Assembly (NCBI RefSeq): GCF_003958645.1 | Contig: NZ_RXLO01000004.1 | Span: 186,001 to 250,000, forward strand | DNA from: Chitinophaga rhizosphaerae | GTDB lineage: Bacteria > Bacteroidota > Bacteroidia > Chitinophagales > Chitinophagaceae | Length of the DNA: 64,000 nucleotides | Direction: 5' to 3' | Shown here: positions 53,564 through 62,172 of the stretch, in pieces | How positions within the stretch are numbered: position 1 is the first letter of the stretch | Layout: each line of letters opens with the position of its first letter | Made by a program: the position numbers and the translations under genes | The notes under the pieces: model-generated | Told to the model about the DNA's origin: nothing | Databases searched by the model: none | The model's input: only the letters and a program-made list of their open reading frames with translations

Positions 53564-55075
53564 TTATTTCTCGTTCCTGTCTACCTTCAGCCTGTCTTTC
53601 CGGTTGGCGACCTCCCATGCGGTGTAGAACACCAGTTTGGCGCGTTTCGCCAGGAGGTTGTAGTGGATTTTTTCCGGTTTGTCGCCCGAGCGATGGTAAT
53701 CCTCATGCACCCCGTTAAAGTAGAAGATGATGGGAATTTTATGCTGCGCGAACATATAGTGGTCTGAACGATAGTAGAACCGGTTGGGATCGTTGGGATC
53801 GTTGTACTTGTAATCCAGGTTGAGGCCCGTGTGCCTGTTGGCCGCTTCGCTGATGGGGCGAAGGTCGGAGCTGAGCTTGTCGTCGCCGATGATGTACACG
53901 TAGTTCGTATCCTTCTTATGTTCGTCGTCTATCCGCCCGATCATGTCGATGTTGAGATCGGTAACGGTTTGTGCGAGGGGATAGATGGGATGGTCGGTAT
54001 AATATTGCGACCCCAGCAGTCCTTTCTCTTCACCGGAAACAGTCATGAACACGATGCTTCTGCGCGGGCCTTTGCCGGCTTTCTTCGCTTTCATGAAAGC
54101 GTCTGCCATGGCGATGACGGATACCGTTCCGGAACCGTCGTCGTCCGCGCCGTTATGGATCTGCCCGTTGATTACGCCTATGTGGTCGTAGTGCGCCGTT
54201 ACGAAGACGTATTCGTCTTTCAGATCGGTACCGGGCAGGATGCCAAGCACGTTGCTGGATTTTATTTCCTCCGTTCCCTTTTTGAATTCGAGGGCGGTTA
54301 CCTGTCCGGTGATAGGCGTGGTGCCGGTTTTGGCGGCGGCCACCAGTTCCGGCCATTGTTTTCCGAAGATGGCGCTGGCCACTTCGGGAGATACGAAGTA
54401 GGTGTTGGGGATGTATTCCATGGTTTTCATCATGGGCCAGTAGAGGCCGGTGCGGCGCATGCGGGAGCCGCCGCGGCCGCCGATGTTGTATCGCTCGCTG
54501 ACCATGAATACCGCTACGGCGCCATGCCCGGCAGCGTTGCGGAGTTTATCGGAGATCGCGCCTTTTTTGGCGCCATCTTCTTCTGCCAAAACGACGATCT
54601 TTTCGCTACCGTCCATTCCTTTCCAGGGGTCTGAGGTTTCGGAGGCAACGCCATAACCGGCGAATACGGCGGGCGTGGTGCCGAGTTGCTGGTTAACGGC
54701 TTCCTTCACGGAGGCGTAATATTCCTGTCCGAATGAGAAGGTTTTGCCGCCGGCCTGGATGGAGCTTTGTGCCAGGGTGTCTTGCATGAGCGAGAAAGGC
54801 TGTTCCCATTCGCCGTTGCCGGCACCGGGCCGGAGCCCCGCGGCCCTGAACTGTTCGATGATATATTTGGCGGCTTTATACTGGCCGGGGGTGCCGGTTT
54901 CGCGGCCTTCCATTTCGTCGCCGGCTACGATAAACAGGTGTTTTTTGAGCTTGGCGGCCGTGATGGTCTCCGCGTAGGGCGTGGCGGCGGTGCGCTTCAG
55001 GGGCGTGGCGGCCTTCTGAGCGCAGGCGGCGGTCCCGATGGCAAGAAGGCAGGCCAGCATCGATTGTTTCTTCAT
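53564..55075 (-). CDS. M28 family metallopeptidase (lipoprotein)
   Basis: 503 aa. Lipobox IGTAAC-A. An N-terminal dimerisation/lid part leads to a PA-domain insert (about 140-260), then the M28 core: zinc ligands in VTAHYDHIGV and ADDDGSGT, catalytic Glu in VSGEEKGLLGSQYY, next Asp ligand in NIDMIGRID, last His in RSDHYMF. It should cleave peptides or N-terminal residues outside the cytoplasm. The fold is also used by glutaminyl cyclases, but the PA insert favours an aminopeptidase. Confidence 0.92.
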   Translation of the reverse strand: MKKQSMLACLLAIGTAACAQKAATPLKRTAATPYAETITAAKLKKHLFIVAGDEMEGRETGTPGQYKAAKYIIEQFRAAGLRPGAGNGEWEQPFSLMQDTLAQSSIQAGGKTFSFGQEYYASVKEAVNQQLGTTPAVFAGYGVASETSDPWKGMDGSEKIVVLAEEDGAKKGAISDKLRNAAGHGAVAVFMVSERYNIGGRGGSRMRRTGLYWPMMKTMEYIPNTYFVSPEVASAIFGKQWPELVAAAKTGTTPITGQVTALEFKKGTEEIKSSNVLGILPGTDLKDEYVFVTAHYDHIGVINGQIHNGADDDGSGTVSVIAMADAFMKAKKAGKGPRRSIVFMTVSGEEKGLLGSQYYTDHPIYPLAQTVTDLNIDMIGRIDDEHKKDTNYVYIIGDDKLSSDLRPISEAANRHTGLNLDYKYNDPNDPNRFYYRSDHYMFAQHKIPIIFYFNGVHEDYHRSGDKPEKIHYNLLAKRAKLVFYTAWEVANRKDRLKVDRNEK

Positions 55076-55137
55076 TCGCAGGTTTTTAATGCGCTAAAAT
55101 TAAGGTTTACGGGTGTTGCCACCGCTACCATTCAAAT

Positions 55138-55164
55138 AAAAAGAGGCTGTTTGCACAGCCTCTT
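55138..55164 (-). terminator. Terminator of rpiB
   Basis: AAGAGGCTGT (55141-55150), loop TTGC, ACAGCCTCTT (55155-55164); the adjoining A-run gives the U-run on the minus strand. 38 nt past the rpiB stop. Confidence 0.85.
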
Positions 55165-55201
55165 CGAGAAATATTTGCGGAAAGACGCGGCCCTGCGCGG
55201 T

Positions 55202-55660
55202 CTACATGCAGGCGATCTTCTTCACACGGTTTTCGTGACGGCCGCCTTCGAAAGGGGTAGACATAAATACGTCCACCATTTCGGTTGCCGTAGGCACGCT
55301 CACGAAGCGCGCCGGGATGCAGAGCACGTTGGCGTTGTTGTGGCTCCTGGCCAGGCGGGAAAGCTCGTCGCCCCAGCAGATGGCCGCGCGGATGCCCTGG
55401 TGTTTGTTGGCCGTGATCGCCACACCGTTCGCACTGCCGCAGATCAGGATGCCGAAGGCATGCGTTCCGTCTTCCACCGCGCCGGATACCGGGTGCGCGA
55501 AATCAGGGTAATCCACGGAGTCGGCAGAATAAGTGCCGAAATCTTTTACCTGTACCCCTTTCCCTTCTAGCCAGGAAATCACTTCTTCCTTATAATCGAA
55601 CCCGGCGTGGTCAGACCCGATGGCGATCGGCAGGGAAAGATCGAATGTCGTTTGTTCCAT
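55202..55660 (-). CDS. rpiB: Ribose 5-phosphate isomerase B
   Basis: 152 aa from the ATG at 55660. IAIGSDHAGFDYKEEVISWL, DYPDFAHPVSGAVEDG, ILICGSANGVAITANKHQGI (catalytic Cys) and ARSHNNANVLCIPARF define RpiB. It interconverts ribose 5-phosphate and ribulose 5-phosphate. It follows tatC by 50 nt. Confidence 0.95.
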   Translation of the reverse strand: MEQTTFDLSLPIAIGSDHAGFDYKEEVISWLEGKGVQVKDFGTYSADSVDYPDFAHPVSGAVEDGTHAFGILICGSANGVAITANKHQGIRAAICWGDELSRLARSHNNANVLCIPARFVSVPTATEMVDVFMSTPFEGGRHENRVKKIACM

Positions 55661-55710
55661 ACCCAATGGATTTTTAAGTGGTGTTGATGGTAGTTGAATC
55701 TGCTGTGTTA

Positions 55711-56556
55711 TCAGGACCATTCCTCGAGTTCCGCTTTTTCTTTCTTCGCATACGTTTTGGCCGAGATCAGGATACTTACTTCATACAGCAGGTATAAAGG
55801 TACGAAAACGAGCAATTGGTCAAGTATGTCGGGCGGCGTGATGATGGCCGCCAGTACGAGGATGACTACGATGGCGTGGCGACGGTAATTCCGCATGAAG
55901 GTAGGCGTAAGGATGCCCAGCTTGGTGAGGAAATACACGAGGATCGGCATTTCGAACAGCGCGCCCATCCCGATGATGATCTGCGACATCAGCCCGAAAT
56001 AATCGTCGATGAAGAAGTCGTTCTTGATCACATCAGACACGGTATAGCTGGCGAGGAAGTTGATCATGAAAGGGGCGATGAGGAAGTAGCTGAACGCGAT
56101 ACCCATGAGGAACTGGAGGGTCACCCAGAAGATCACGCCCTTGGAACCCTTGGCCTCATTGTCTTTCAGGGCCGGGCGGATAAACCGCCACAGTTCCCAG
56201 CAAACGTACGGGAAAGCGCCGATCACGCCGATGATCATGGCAAGTTTGAACTGGAGCATGATCTGGCCGGCCATTTTGGTGTTCTGGAAAACGATGTGGG
56301 GCGGTGTGATGCACATTTTGTCGCCCAGGCCGAAATAATGGCTGGCGGAGCAAATCCATCTGTAGGTGGGGAAGTCGGCCTGTGTGGGGCCGAAGATCAC
56401 TTTGGTCAGGATCCAGTCTGTGAACACGAACCCCAGGATGCTCACGATCACAATCGCAGCTGCAGAGCGAACCAGGTGCCACCGGAGTTCTTCCAGGTGG
56501 TCGAAAAACGACATCTCTGCTTTTTCTTCGTTACTCGAGAATAACTTCTTTAACAT
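55711..56556 (-). CDS. tatC: Sec-independent protein translocase TatC
   Basis: 281 aa with six membrane helices. The N-terminus has the TatC signature SFFDHLEELRWHLVRSA; conserved FPYVCWELWRFIRPALKDNE and ADIL-like ITPPDILDQLLVFVPLYLLY are present. It recognises twin-arginine signals and moves folded proteins across the inner membrane. The Gfo/Idh/MocA protein at 15529-16917 is a likely client. tatA is not adjacent. The first periplasmic loop (about 55-100) is longer than in E. coli TatC. Confidence 0.94.
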   Translation of the reverse strand: MLKKLFSSNEEKAEMSFFDHLEELRWHLVRSAAAIVIVSILGFVFTDWILTKVIFGPTQADFPTYRWICSASHYFGLGDKMCITPPHIVFQNTKMAGQIMLQFKLAMIIGVIGAFPYVCWELWRFIRPALKDNEAKGSKGVIFWVTLQFLMGIAFSYFLIAPFMINFLASYTVSDVIKNDFFIDDYFGLMSQIIIGMGALFEMPILVYFLTKLGILTPTFMRNYRRHAIVVILVLAAIITPPDILDQLLVFVPLYLLYEVSILISAKTYAKKEKAELEEWS

Positions 56557-56577
56557 GCGCTATCAGAATCAGGAGCA

Positions 56578-56585
56578 CAAATATA
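56578..56585 (-). promoter_or_regulatory. Promoter -7 element of tatC
   Basis: On the minus strand TATATTTG matches TAnnTTTG exactly, 22 nt upstream of the tatC ATG. No clear TTTG at -33 was seen, so support is partial. Confidence 0.45.
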
Positions 56586-56640
56586 ACATGCCCCGAAGAG
56601 TTGAATGTGAAAAAAAACGGTGGCTAAGGTAATAAGAAAA

Positions 56641-56718
56641 TTACGAGAAAGTAAGAGGAGATTGATATAGGGCAAAAAAAAGAGCCAGCCCGAGAAGAAT
56701 CAAGAGCCGGCCTTTCAT
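56641..56718 (-). CDS. Possible 25-aa hydrophobic micropeptide
   Basis: The ORF reads MKGRLLILLGLALFFALYQS and five more residues: a basic N-terminus followed by one hydrophobic helix, as in small membrane proteins. It ends 84 nt upstream of the tatC ATG. No homologue is known to me, and chance is a serious alternative at this length. Confidence 0.25.
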   Translation of the reverse strand: MKGRLLILLGLALFFALYQSPLTFS

Positions 56719-57177
56719 CCATTGTTTGTTAACCCCAAAAAAGTTGAATTCGAGAATGTCTTTTTCGCTTCTGTAAGATTGAAACTTGCACCCTTTAATG
56801 GCAAGCTATTCAGATGTAAGTCGCAATCGTGACTAAAGCATTCAATTTTCTAAAACAAAAATAGAAAGAAATATCGTATTATCAATGTTACAACAAAGTT
56901 TTTTACAACCTTTTAACAAAAATCAAATTATTGTGTTACGTATCAGCACCTAAAGGCTTTCCGTTCGTGTTAATTTCCTACCACTCTTGTAAAAAACGAT
57001 TTTGCAGCTATAATATTATATTAAAAAATAAATATAACTGAAATCATTTTCTAACCGGCTGCCAATCAACTGATACACTTTGCTTTTGGTGGAAATAGCG
57101 GACTTTTTCCCTTTTCCGGAACAGCCTGAAAATACAGCCATTCCCCTAAACTACAGCAACAATCAGGCCGGATTGCT

Positions 57178-58449
57178 TTAATCCAGGATCTTCATTTTCA
57201 CCATTTCGATCCGCGTATCCGTCACATTCAGCACGTCAAACTCGTAGTTGTCGATGATAATGCGCTCCTTCAACCGCGGGATCGTCTCGTAATGGGAAAT
57301 GATGTACCCGGAAAGGGTCTCGCTTTCGTCTTCCGGGAAATCGAACCCGTACCGCTCGTTCAGGTAATCCAGCTCCAGGCGGCCGGAAAAAATGTATTCC
57401 TTCTCCGCGATCTGCTTTTCCACGAACTCTTCCACATCGTGCTCATCCTTGATATCCCCGAAAATCTCCTCCAGCACGTCTTCGATCGTCACGATACCGG
57501 CCGTTCCGCCGAACTCGTCTACCACCCAGGCGATGCTTCTCCGCTCCTTGTTGAATTTCCCCAGCAAATCGATCGCGCTCATGGTTTCGGGCACGGCGAG
57601 GATGGGGTGGATGACGGCGCGAATATCTTTCGGGTTCTTGAACATGTCCAGCTGGTGCACATATCCGAGAATATTGTCAATATTTTGTTCGTAAATGATG
57701 ACTTTGGACAATTTGGTATCGATGAACTTCTTCCGGCAGTCTTCTATCGTGGCGGAAATGTCCAGCGCTTCGATCTCTTTCCGCGGGATGAGGCATCCCC
57801 GGATCTTGACATGCACCAGGCTGAGGGCGTTTTCGAACAGCTCGGTGTTCAGTTCCTGACTTTCACCCATGTGCTGCTGGCTCTGGCGGATGAAATATTC
57901 CACGTCTACCCGCCCAAAGGAACTCTTGTTCTCGATGATGCGCACATTGAACAGGTATTTCAGTATCCACTCCGAAATCGACTCCAGCATGGCGCCGATC
58001 ACGTAAAAAGGTTTCGACAGTACTGAAATGGGCCATGCGAAAAAGCTCAGCAAGGCTTCGGGGCGGGAGCGGAAGATGCTTCGCGGGATAAAAAAACCGA
58101 AAAACAGTACCAGCAGCGTAGCCGCGCAAATCTCGATGAAAAGCGTCAATGCCACGAACTTCGCCACCTGCTCTTCCGATTTCCAGATGGTGAGCCACAG
58201 TTGGTCCAGCCATCCGGCAACCAGCATACTATAAATAACGATACTGATGGTGAGGCCGATGAGGCTGGTGGCCAGGATTTTGGCGGGGTGATCGCTGAAG
58301 CCGGCCAGGATCCTGCCGGCTACACGGCCCTGTTTCTTCTTCAGTTCGATGCTCAGCCGGTTGATATTGGCGAACGCCGTTTCCATGCCGGCGAAGAAAC
58401 CCGCCAGCAATATCACTAAAACCAGTAAAACGATCGTGTAAATATCCAT
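57178..58449 (-). CDS. CNNM/CorC-type membrane protein (hemolysin family)
   Basis: 423 aa. DUF21/CNNM transmembrane domain (about 1-190; four hydrophobic segments, GMETAFANINRLSIELKKKQ), CBS pair (about 210-330; GCLIPRKEIEALDISATIED, DEFGGTAGIVTIEDVLEEIF) and CorC_HlyC domain (about 345-423). Such proteins are linked to Mg2+/Co2+ efflux; GldE of gliding Bacteroidota has the same domain order. No gldD or ssb is beside it, so I do not name it gldE. Confidence 0.9.
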   Translation of the reverse strand: MDIYTIVLLVLVILLAGFFAGMETAFANINRLSIELKKKQGRVAGRILAGFSDHPAKILATSLIGLTISIVIYSMLVAGWLDQLWLTIWKSEEQVAKFVALTLFIEICAATLLVLFFGFFIPRSIFRSRPEALLSFFAWPISVLSKPFYVIGAMLESISEWILKYLFNVRIIENKSSFGRVDVEYFIRQSQQHMGESQELNTELFENALSLVHVKIRGCLIPRKEIEALDISATIEDCRKKFIDTKLSKVIIYEQNIDNILGYVHQLDMFKNPKDIRAVIHPILAVPETMSAIDLLGKFNKERRSIAWVVDEFGGTAGIVTIEDVLEEIFGDIKDEHDVEEFVEKQIAEKEYIFSGRLELDYLNERYGFDFPEDESETLSGYIISHYETIPRLKERIIIDNYEFDVLNVTDTRIEMVKMKILD

Positions 58450-58502
58450 CCGTTCAAAGATATGTGTTTAAGGGCTACGGCAATCGCGCCCATCAATAAC
58501 GG

Positions 58503-59072
58503 TTAATGGGCCAAAAAGGTTTCGATCAGTTTCCTCACTTCGGCGTAAGCCGTTTCCAGCACCTCATTTACAACAATATAATCAAATTCCTTCGCAAACG
58601 AAAGCTCGTACCGTGCTTTCCCCAGCCTTTCGTCCAGGCTCGCCTGGGTTTCCGTTCCCCGCTCGCTGAGGCGTACCCGAAGCGCGTCGAGCGAAGGAGG
58701 CTGGATGAAGACGGTCAGCGCCGTTCCGTGGTATTTTTCCTTGATGCTCAGTGCGCCTTTCACGTCGATGTCCACCATGGGCGTTTGCCCGTTGTCCCAA
58801 ATCCGTTGCAGTTCGCTCTTCAGCGTTCCATAATACTTCCCGGCATATACCATTTCATATTCGGCGAAGTCGTTCTGTTCGATATGCTCCTGGAAGGTTT
58901 CGGGCGACATGAAGTAATAGTCCTTCCCGTGCGTTTCCGTGTCGCGGGGCGAGCGGGTGGCGGCGGAGATGGAGAAGGCGAGCTGCGGCATGTCTGCCAG
59001 CAGTTTGCGTACGATGGTGGTTTTACCCGCGCCCGAGGGAGCGGTAATAATTATGATCTTGTTGGATGCCAT
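58503..59072 (-). CDS. gmk: Guanylate kinase
   Basis: 189 aa. P-loop ITAPSGAGKTTIVRKLL and the GMP-binding segment SAATRSPRDTETHGKDYYFM are clear; GTALTVFIQPPSLDALRVRL is the core. It phosphorylates GMP to GDP. It starts 5 nt after the murA stop and belongs to the DUF4290-murA-gmk operon. Confidence 0.96.
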   Translation of the reverse strand: MASNKIIIITAPSGAGKTTIVRKLLADMPQLAFSISAATRSPRDTETHGKDYYFMSPETFQEHIEQNDFAEYEMVYAGKYYGTLKSELQRIWDNGQTPMVDIDVKGALSIKEKYHGTALTVFIQPPSLDALRVRLSERGTETQASLDERLGKARYELSFAKEFDYIVVNEVLETAYAEVRKLIETFLAH

Positions 59073-59077
59073 GTGGT

Positions 59078-60391
59078 TTAGACGCGCTTGATATCTGCTC
59101 CCAGGTTCCGCAGGCGCTCGTCGATATACTGGTAGCCGCGGTCGATCTGGTCGATGTTATGGATGGTGCTTTTCCCCTGTGCGCTGAGCGCGGCGATCAG
59201 GAGCGAAACGCCGGCACGGATGTCCGGGCTGCTCATGGTGATGCCCCGCAGCGGGTGCTGACGGCCGAGGCCGATCACAGCGGCGCGGTGCGGGTCGCAA
59301 AGGATGATCTGGGCGCCCATGTCGATCAGCTTGTCTACGAAGAACAGCCGGCTTTCGAACATTTTCTGGTGGATCATCACGCTGCCTTTCGCCTGGGTGG
59401 CCACTACGAGCACGATGCTCAGCAGGTCCGGCGTAAAGCCCGGCCAGGGGTGGTCGGAAATGGTGAGGATGGAGCCGTCGAGGAAGTTCTGGATCTCGTA
59501 GCTTTCCTGTTCGGGGATGAAGATATCATCGCCCCGGTATTCCATTTTGATGCCCAGCAGCCCGAATTTTTCGGGGATGATGCCGAGGTTTTTGATACCT
59601 GCGTTCTTGATGGTGATTTCGGATTGCGTCATGGCGGCGAGGCCGATGAAGGACCCGATCTCGATCATATCGGGCAGCATGGCGTGTTCGCAGCCGTTCA
59701 GGCCGGAAACGCCTTCGATCTCGAGGAGGTTGGAACCTACGCCCTTGATTTTAGCGCCCATGCTGTTGAGCATTTTGCAAAGCTGCTGCAGGTAAGGTTC
59801 GCAGGCGGCGTTGTATATGGTGGTAGTGCCGTTGGCCAGCGCGGCGGCCATTACGATATTGGCGGTGCCGGTTACGCTGGGCTCGTCGAGCAGCATATAA
59901 GTGCCGTTGAGGCCGCTTTTGGGCGACTCCAGGCGGAAATAGTTATCGTCCGTATCGTACACGAAGGAGGCGCCCAGGCGCTCGAACCCGATCACGTGCG
60001 TATCGAGCCGGCGGCGGCCGATTTTGTCGCCCCCGGGTTTGGGGATATATGCTTTACCGAAACGGGCCAGCAGGGGGCCGGCCATCATAACGGAGCCGCG
60101 CAGGCGGCCGGATTTCTTTTTGAATTCGGGGCTTTCCAGGTAATCCATGTTTACGGCATCGGCCTGGAATTCGCAAACGGAGCGGGAAACACGGTTTACT
60201 TTCACGCCGGCGTCTGCCAGCAGTTCGATCAGCAGGTTAACGTCCACGATGTCGGGGATGTTGCTGATGGTCACTTTTCCGGGTGTCAACAGTACCGCGC
60301 TGATAATCTGTAATGCTTCGTTTTTGGCTCCCTGCGGTATAATTTCTCCTTTCAGACGGTTGCCGCCTCTAACTTCGAACGCGTTGATCAC
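59078..60391 (-). CDS. murA: UDP-N-acetylglucosamine 1-carboxyvinyltransferase with Asp in the reactive-Cys position
   Basis: 437 aa. The EPSP-synthase-like fold is certain (GGNRLKGEIIPQGAKNEALQ; RGSVMMAGPLLARFGKAYIP). It transfers enolpyruvate to UDP-GlcNAc, the first committed step of peptidoglycan. Where fosfomycin-sensitive MurA has the loop Cys (GGCxIG), this protein reads PGGDKIG with Asp at residue 122. The same change is known in naturally fosfomycin-resistant MurA of Chlamydia and mycobacteria. The start codon is GTG (60389-60391), overlapping the DUF4290 stop by 4 nt (GTGA). Confidence 0.95.
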   Translation of the reverse strand: MINAFEVRGGNRLKGEIIPQGAKNEALQIISAVLLTPGKVTISNIPDIVDVNLLIELLADAGVKVNRVSRSVCEFQADAVNMDYLESPEFKKKSGRLRGSVMMAGPLLARFGKAYIPKPGGDKIGRRRLDTHVIGFERLGASFVYDTDDNYFRLESPKSGLNGTYMLLDEPSVTGTANIVMAAALANGTTTIYNAACEPYLQQLCKMLNSMGAKIKGVGSNLLEIEGVSGLNGCEHAMLPDMIEIGSFIGLAAMTQSEITIKNAGIKNLGIIPEKFGLLGIKMEYRGDDIFIPEQESYEIQNFLDGSILTISDHPWPGFTPDLLSIVLVVATQAKGSVMIHQKMFESRLFFVDKLIDMGAQIILCDPHRAAVIGLGRQHPLRGITMSSPDIRAGVSLLIAALSAQGKSTIHNIDQIDRGYQYIDERLRNLGADIKRV

Positions 60392-61095
60392 TTGTTCCTG
60401 TTTTTGTTGTATTTGTGTTTGTTCTTGTTGCTTTTGTTCTGCTTGTAGTTGTTCTGCTGGAACTGCTTACGTTTGTTGTTATTGTTGTTGCTGTTCGGAG
60501 CAGGGGCGGTGGTGTTGCCGGGAGCGCGGAACTGGGTTTCCATGCTGATCACGGGCGCCGGGTTGGCATTGCCGGATGTGGGATAATACTGCAGTTCGCC
60601 GTGGGTGATAGCCGACAGTTCGGCGCGGATGGCGTCGTCATGCACGTTTTCCTTATGCCAGTTCCCGTAGGCCAGTTTCATGTAATTGCCGATCACCTGC
60701 ACGAAACCGTCCTTCATTTCGGGGTTTTCGGTGGCGAGGGCTTTATCGATCACCCGTTCGAGGTTTTTCCCGAAGTGGCGGTGGCGGGGGTGTTTTTTGG
60801 GATAGGGCAGGCGCTCGGGTTTGGAACGCAGCGTTTCCCGGGTGGGGATGGGATATGGGGAATCCACATCCAGCCTGAAATCGGATACCAGGAAGAGGTG
60901 GTCCCACAGTTTATGCCGGAAATCTTCCACGTTGCGGAGGTGCGGCTGCAGGATGCCCATCAGTTCGATGACGGCAGAAACCTGTTGCTGACGGTGCTCA
61001 CGGTCTTTCAGCGTCAATATGTATTCGATCATCCGCTGTACGTTCCGGCCGTACTCCCGCATGATGAGGTGATTGCGTGCGGTGTTATATTCCAT
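60388..61095 (-). CDS. DUF4290 protein with low-complexity basic tail
   Basis: 235 aa from the ATG at 61095. The conserved part (1-185) includes YNTARNHLIMREYGRNVQRM, LWDHLFLVSDFRLDVDSPYP and YGNWHKENVHDDAI. The C-terminal about 45 residues are almost only Asn, Lys, Gln and Arg (NSNNNNNKRKQ, then QNKSNKNKHKYNKNRNK), likely disordered and RNA- or acid-binding. Function unknown; the family is Bacteroidota-specific. It overlaps murA by 4 nt, so it is probably tied to cell wall synthesis. Confidence 0.9.
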   Translation of the reverse strand: MEYNTARNHLIMREYGRNVQRMIEYILTLKDREHRQQQVSAVIELMGILQPHLRNVEDFRHKLWDHLFLVSDFRLDVDSPYPIPTRETLRSKPERLPYPKKHPRHRHFGKNLERVIDKALATENPEMKDGFVQVIGNYMKLAYGNWHKENVHDDAIRAELSAITHGELQYYPTSGNANPAPVISMETQFRAPGNTTAPAPNSNNNNNKRKQFQQNNYKQNKSNKNKHKYNKNRNK

Positions 61096-61267
61096 TAATC
61101 TAATTTGTAATGCTGTAAATGTCTTGTATTTCAGCCGTTCTATCGTGAAGTAACAAAAAATATACCTATTTCCTGAACGGCCTGGGTGCAGTTTTATGTA
61201 TTGCAAACCTAATGAAAAAAAATCATACGCCGTGCGGGGATCGGGGCTGATTCCTTACTTTTACCGC

Positions 61268-62053
61268 ATGAACATCGCGCTCACAGGTAAAACCGCTGTT
61301 ATCTGCGGGGGCTCCCAGGGCCTGGGGCTCGCATCCGCCCGGGAAATCGCCCTGCTGGGGGCCAGCTGCATCCTCATCGCCCGCAGCGAAGGGCCGCTGA
61401 AGGCCGCCGTGGCTTCGCTCGACGTGTCCCAGGGCCAGCAGCACGCCTGGTTCCCGGCCGACTTCAACCAGCCCGAACAGGTACAATCCGTCATCCGGAC
61501 CATTACCAACGACCGCATCGTTCACATCCTCGTCAACAATACCGGCGGCCCCTCGGGCGGCCCGATCCTCGCAGCGGAAGGCGGCGCCTTCGTATCCGCG
61601 TTCCAGGCCCACCTGGTCTGCAACCAGCTGCTGGCGCAGGCCGTAGTCCCGGGAATGAAGGCGGCCGGCTATGGCCGCATCATCCAGATCATTTCCACTT
61701 CCGTCAAAACCCCGCTGCGCAACCTCGGCGTCTCCAACACCATCCGCGCCGCCGTCGCCAACTGGGCCAAGACCCTCGCCGGCGAACTGGCGCCTTTCGG
61801 GATTACCGTCAATAATGTGCTCCCCGGCTCCATGAGCACCGACCGCCTCCGCAGCCTATTCCGCGCCAACGCAGAAAGCCGCGGCGTTCCCGAAGCCACC
61901 GTAGCCGAAGAATGGCGCCAGGAAATCCCCATGCAGCGCTTCGGCGAACCCTCCGAATTCGGCGCCGCCGTCGCTTTCCTGGCTTCGCCCGCCGCCGCTT
62001 ACATCACCGGTATCAACCTGCCCGTAGATGGCGGCAAAACACCCTCGCTCTAA
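61268..62053 (+). CDS. SDR-family oxidoreductase-like protein with altered catalytic residues
   Basis: 261 aa from the ATG at 61268. The Rossmann start is VICGGSQGLGLASAREIALL (glycine-rich, GGSQGLG), followed by NNTGG and the C-terminal VPDG-like LPVDGGKTPSL. The active site lacks the usual YxxxK: after the conserved Ser (IISTSVK, S143) the expected Tyr is S156 and the expected Lys is R160 (VSNTIRAAV). It probably binds NAD(P) but may not be a normal dehydrogenase; a group of FabG-like SDRs shares SNTIRAAV. Function unknown. kynA lies 119 nt downstream. Confidence 0.88.
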   Translation: MNIALTGKTAVICGGSQGLGLASAREIALLGASCILIARSEGPLKAAVASLDVSQGQQHAWFPADFNQPEQVQSVIRTITNDRIVHILVNNTGGPSGGPILAAEGGAFVSAFQAHLVCNQLLAQAVVPGMKAAGYGRIIQIISTSVKTPLRNLGVSNTIRAAVANWAKTLAGELAPFGITVNNVLPGSMSTDRLRSLFRANAESRGVPEATVAEEWRQEIPMQRFGEPSEFGAAVAFLASPAAAYITGINLPVDGGKTPSL

Positions 62054-62172
62054 ACCGACGCCATGAATATCTGGAAAAACATCATCAAAAGCCCAACCTG
62101 AACCGCTCCCGACCGTTATTCTTCTGAACGGCCGCCAGTGCGGCCCATTCCTCAATCTTATCCTTCCAACAC

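Larger units (their letters stand above)
56557..57177. other. 621-bp AT-rich intergenic region between CNNM and tatC genes
   Basis: The longest AT-rich stretch in the window. It contains a -7 element for tatC (56578-56585), a 25-codon frame (56641-56718), direct repeats GAGCCAGCC/GAGCCGGCC near 56682-56712, and strongly AT-rich DNA at about 56860-57060. I see no tRNA, no DnaA boxes and no convincing protein. Confidence 0.5.

Noticed and set aside
56557..57177. Replication origin in the AT-rich gap
   Set aside because: No DnaA-box cluster and no dnaA/dnaN nearby. rpmH-rnpA is in the window but without dnaA.
57178..58449. Naming the CNNM/CorC protein gldE
   Set aside because: The domain order fits GldE, but the usual gldD/ssb/mutY neighbours are absent; a general ion-transport family member is equally likely.
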